From the NCBI RefSeq assembly GCF_029222705.1, contig NZ_JARGZF010000002.1, positions 1,116,001 through 1,180,000 of the forward strand: DNA of 64,000 nt, read 5' to 3'. This document shows positions 62,435-64,000 of the stretch, in pieces. The notes below the pieces were generated by a model, which was given only the letters and a program-made list of their open reading frames with translations, had not been told where the DNA came from and did no database searches. The stretch's first letter is position 1, and every line of letters starts with the position of its first letter. The DNA is from Knoellia sp. p5-6-4 (GTDB taxonomy: Bacteria > Actinomycetota > Actinomycetes > Actinomycetales > Dermatophilaceae). A program made the translations under genes and the position numbers.

Positions 62435-64000
62435 ATGGGCATGGTGACCGACCACGCGCGGCGGACGCTGCCGATCGCCGACACGGCCGCCGTCGTGCGG
62501 CACACGCGCGGGCTCGTCCGGCAGCACCGGCGCTACCTGTCCGTCGTGCTCGGCCTGCACGCCCTCGCGGCGCTGGCCGCCCTCGCCGGGCCGTGGCTCG
62601 TCGGCCGCCTCGTCGACACGGTGACCGGCGACGGCACGCTGGCCGAGGTCGACCGGCTCGCCATGATGCTGGCCGGTGCGGTGGTGCTCCAGACCGGCCT
62701 CACCTGGGCGGCCCGGCGCGCCTCGCTGGTGCTCGGCGAGACCGTCTTCGCCGAGCTGCGCGAGCAGTTCATCGGCCGCGCGGTGAACCTGCCGCTGTCG
62801 ACGGTCGAGCGCGCCGGCACGGGCGACCTCGTCGCGCGGACCACCAACGACGTCGAGGCCCTCTCGCACGTCGTGCGGTTCGGCATCCCGTCGATCTTCG
62901 TCGCCGCCGTCACCATCGTCATGACGGTGGTGGCCGCGCTGCTGACCTCACCGCTGGCCACCTTGCCGATGCTGCTCGGCCTGCCGTTCTACTGGTTCTC
63001 GACCCGGCGCTACCTGCGCTTCGCCGGCAAGGGGTACCTGTGGGAGCGCGCCACCTACGCCAGCCTCAACGGGGTCGTCTCCGAGACGGTCGACGGCGCC
63101 CGCACCATCGACGCGCTCTCGCTCGGCCCGGCCCGTCGGCGCCGGTTCGAGGAGAGCCTCGGCGACTGCTTCGAGGCCGAGCGCTACACCCTAGGCCTGC
63201 GGCTGCGGTGGTTCCCCTTCGTCGAGCTCGGCTACTTCTTCCCCGTCGCCGGCTCGGTGCTGTGGGGTGGCTGGCTGGCGATGAACGGCCACATCACCGC
63301 CGGCGCGGCCACCGCCGTCACCCTCTACATCCACCAGATGGTGGGACCGCTCGACGAGGTGCTCATGTGGCTCGACGAGATCCAGGTGGGCGCCACCTCG
63401 CTCGCCCGCGTCATCGGCGTGGGCGAAGTGCCACCGGACCGCTTGGCCACCGGGGCGCGCCCGGACGGGGACCGGCTCGACGTCGAGGACGTGCACTACG
63501 CCTACCGCAGCGGCCGCGACGTGCTGCGCGGGGTCAGCCTCGACCTCCGGCCCGGCGAGCGCCTCGCCATCGTCGGCCCGTCCGGCGCGGGCAAGTCGAC
63601 GCTGGGCCGCCTCATGGCCGGCATCGACGGCCCCCGCACGGGTGTGGTCTCGGTGGGCGGCGTGCCGCTGGTCGACCTCGAGCTCGGCGACCTGCGCACC
63701 CAGGTGGCCCTGGTGACCCAGGAGCACCACGTCTTCGTCGGCACGCTGGCCGACAACCTGCTGCTGGCCCGCCCGGGCGCCGACCGGGGCACCCTGCTCG
63801 CGGCGCTCACGGCGGTCGACGCCGCCGGCTGGGCGCTGGCACTGCCCGACGGCCTCGACACGGTGGTGGGCAGCGGCGGCCACCGGCTCAGCGAGGCGCA
63901 GGCCCAGCAGGTGGCCCTGGCCCGGCTGGTGCTGGCCGACCCGCACACCCTGGTGCTCGACGAGGCGACCTCGCTGCTCGACCCCCGCGCGGCCCGACAC
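62435..64000 (+). CDS. ABC exporter half-transporter (partner), 3'-truncated
   Basis: At least 522 residues; cut by the window end. Six transmembrane helices (about 35-320) and a nucleotide-binding domain with an intact Walker A VGPSGAGKST (about 380) and Walker B HTLVLDEATS (about 506). The signature is altered to LSEAQAQQ (about 483). ATG 62435 is 1 bp after the stop of the first half, with GGAGGAGG upstream. It forms a heterodimer with that protein, with one working ATP site. Substrate unknown. Confidence 0.92.
   Translation, partial: MGMVTDHARRTLPIADTAAVVRHTRGLVRQHRRYLSVVLGLHALAALAALAGPWLVGRLVDTVTGDGTLAEVDRLAMMLAGAVVLQTGLTWAARRASLVLGETVFAELREQFIGRAVNLPLSTVERAGTGDLVARTTNDVEALSHVVRFGIPSIFVAAVTIVMTVVAALLTSPLATLPMLLGLPFYWFSTRRYLRFAGKGYLWERATYASLNGVVSETVDGARTIDALSLGPARRRRFEESLGDCFEAERYTLGLRLRWFPFVELGYFFPVAGSVLWGGWLAMNGHITAGAATAVTLYIHQMVGPLDEVLMWLDEIQVGATSLARVIGVGEVPPDRLATGARPDGDRLDVEDVHYAYRSGRDVLRGVSLDLRPGERLAIVGPSGAGKSTLGRLMAGIDGPRTGVVSVGGVPLVDLELGDLRTQVALVTQEHHVFVGTLADNLLLARPGADRGTLLAALTAVDAAGWALALPDGLDTVVGSGGHRLSEAQAQQVALARLVLADPHTLVLDEATSLLDPRAARH

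Overview
The window is about 72% G+C. It has the gene order, GTG-rich starts and overlapping operons of a high-G+C actinobacterium. The gene neighbourhoods (sucCD, DUF6350, purNH; murT-gatD; guaA with a SURF1 protein; LexA-box 13E12/HNH gene; MurT without its zinc ribbon) suggest a member of the Micrococcales, most like Intrasporangiaceae. That placement is inference, not a search result. I see no rRNA, tRNA, CRISPR array, insertion sequence or prophage.

Layout. 1-6 kb: the end of an acetyl-CoA carboxylase carboxyltransferase, a carbamate kinase overlapping a barbiturase/cyanuric-acid-hydrolase-type ring-opening amidohydrolase, then a cNMP/CBS/DUF294 signalling protein coupled to a DEDDh exonuclease. 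6-11 kb: purine genes purN-purH, a PadR regulator divergent from a lipoprotein hydrolase with a textbook PadR operator between them, and DUF6350. 11-19 kb: a tightly overlapped seven-gene catabolic operon on the minus strand (M24 creatinase-like protein, TPP-dependent E1 alpha and beta, amidohydrolase, bicupin, atypical SDR, beta-hydroxyacid dehydrogenase) with a divergent XRE-cupin regulator; its substrate is unknown. 19-25.5 kb: an ECF sigma operon, sucCD and two tandem DUF3048 lipoproteins. 25.6-33 kb: secreted M4 and S15 peptidases, a stand-alone cobalamin-binding mutase subunit, a lipase-like hydrolase and an M23 peptidase.

33-42 kb: pcrA, FUSC-type and MFS membrane proteins, a family 5 uracil-DNA glycosylase, GNAT, quinone oxidoreductase and a DinB2-like polymerase. 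42-46 kb: a LiaFSR/PspC-like envelope-stress module (response regulator, PspC-histidine kinase, PspC-LiaF-like protein with a 30-bp tandem repeat). 46-50 kb: a glycosyltransferase, PIG-L deacetylase and LPG-synthase-TM protein. 50-55 kb: gatD-murT, a decayed class A beta-lactamase, a LexA-controlled HNH protein and an SxxK lipoprotein. 55-64 kb: small unknowns, plsC, guaA, DUF3817, SURF1 and a strongly asymmetric heterodimeric ABC exporter cut by the window end.

Two window-wide DNA patterns stand out. The 7-mer GTATGCC/GGCATAC occurs about 35 times and forces rare codons in both orientations. Many transcription units carry a TANNNT hexamer 6-8 nt before the start codon, as expected for leaderless mRNAs.
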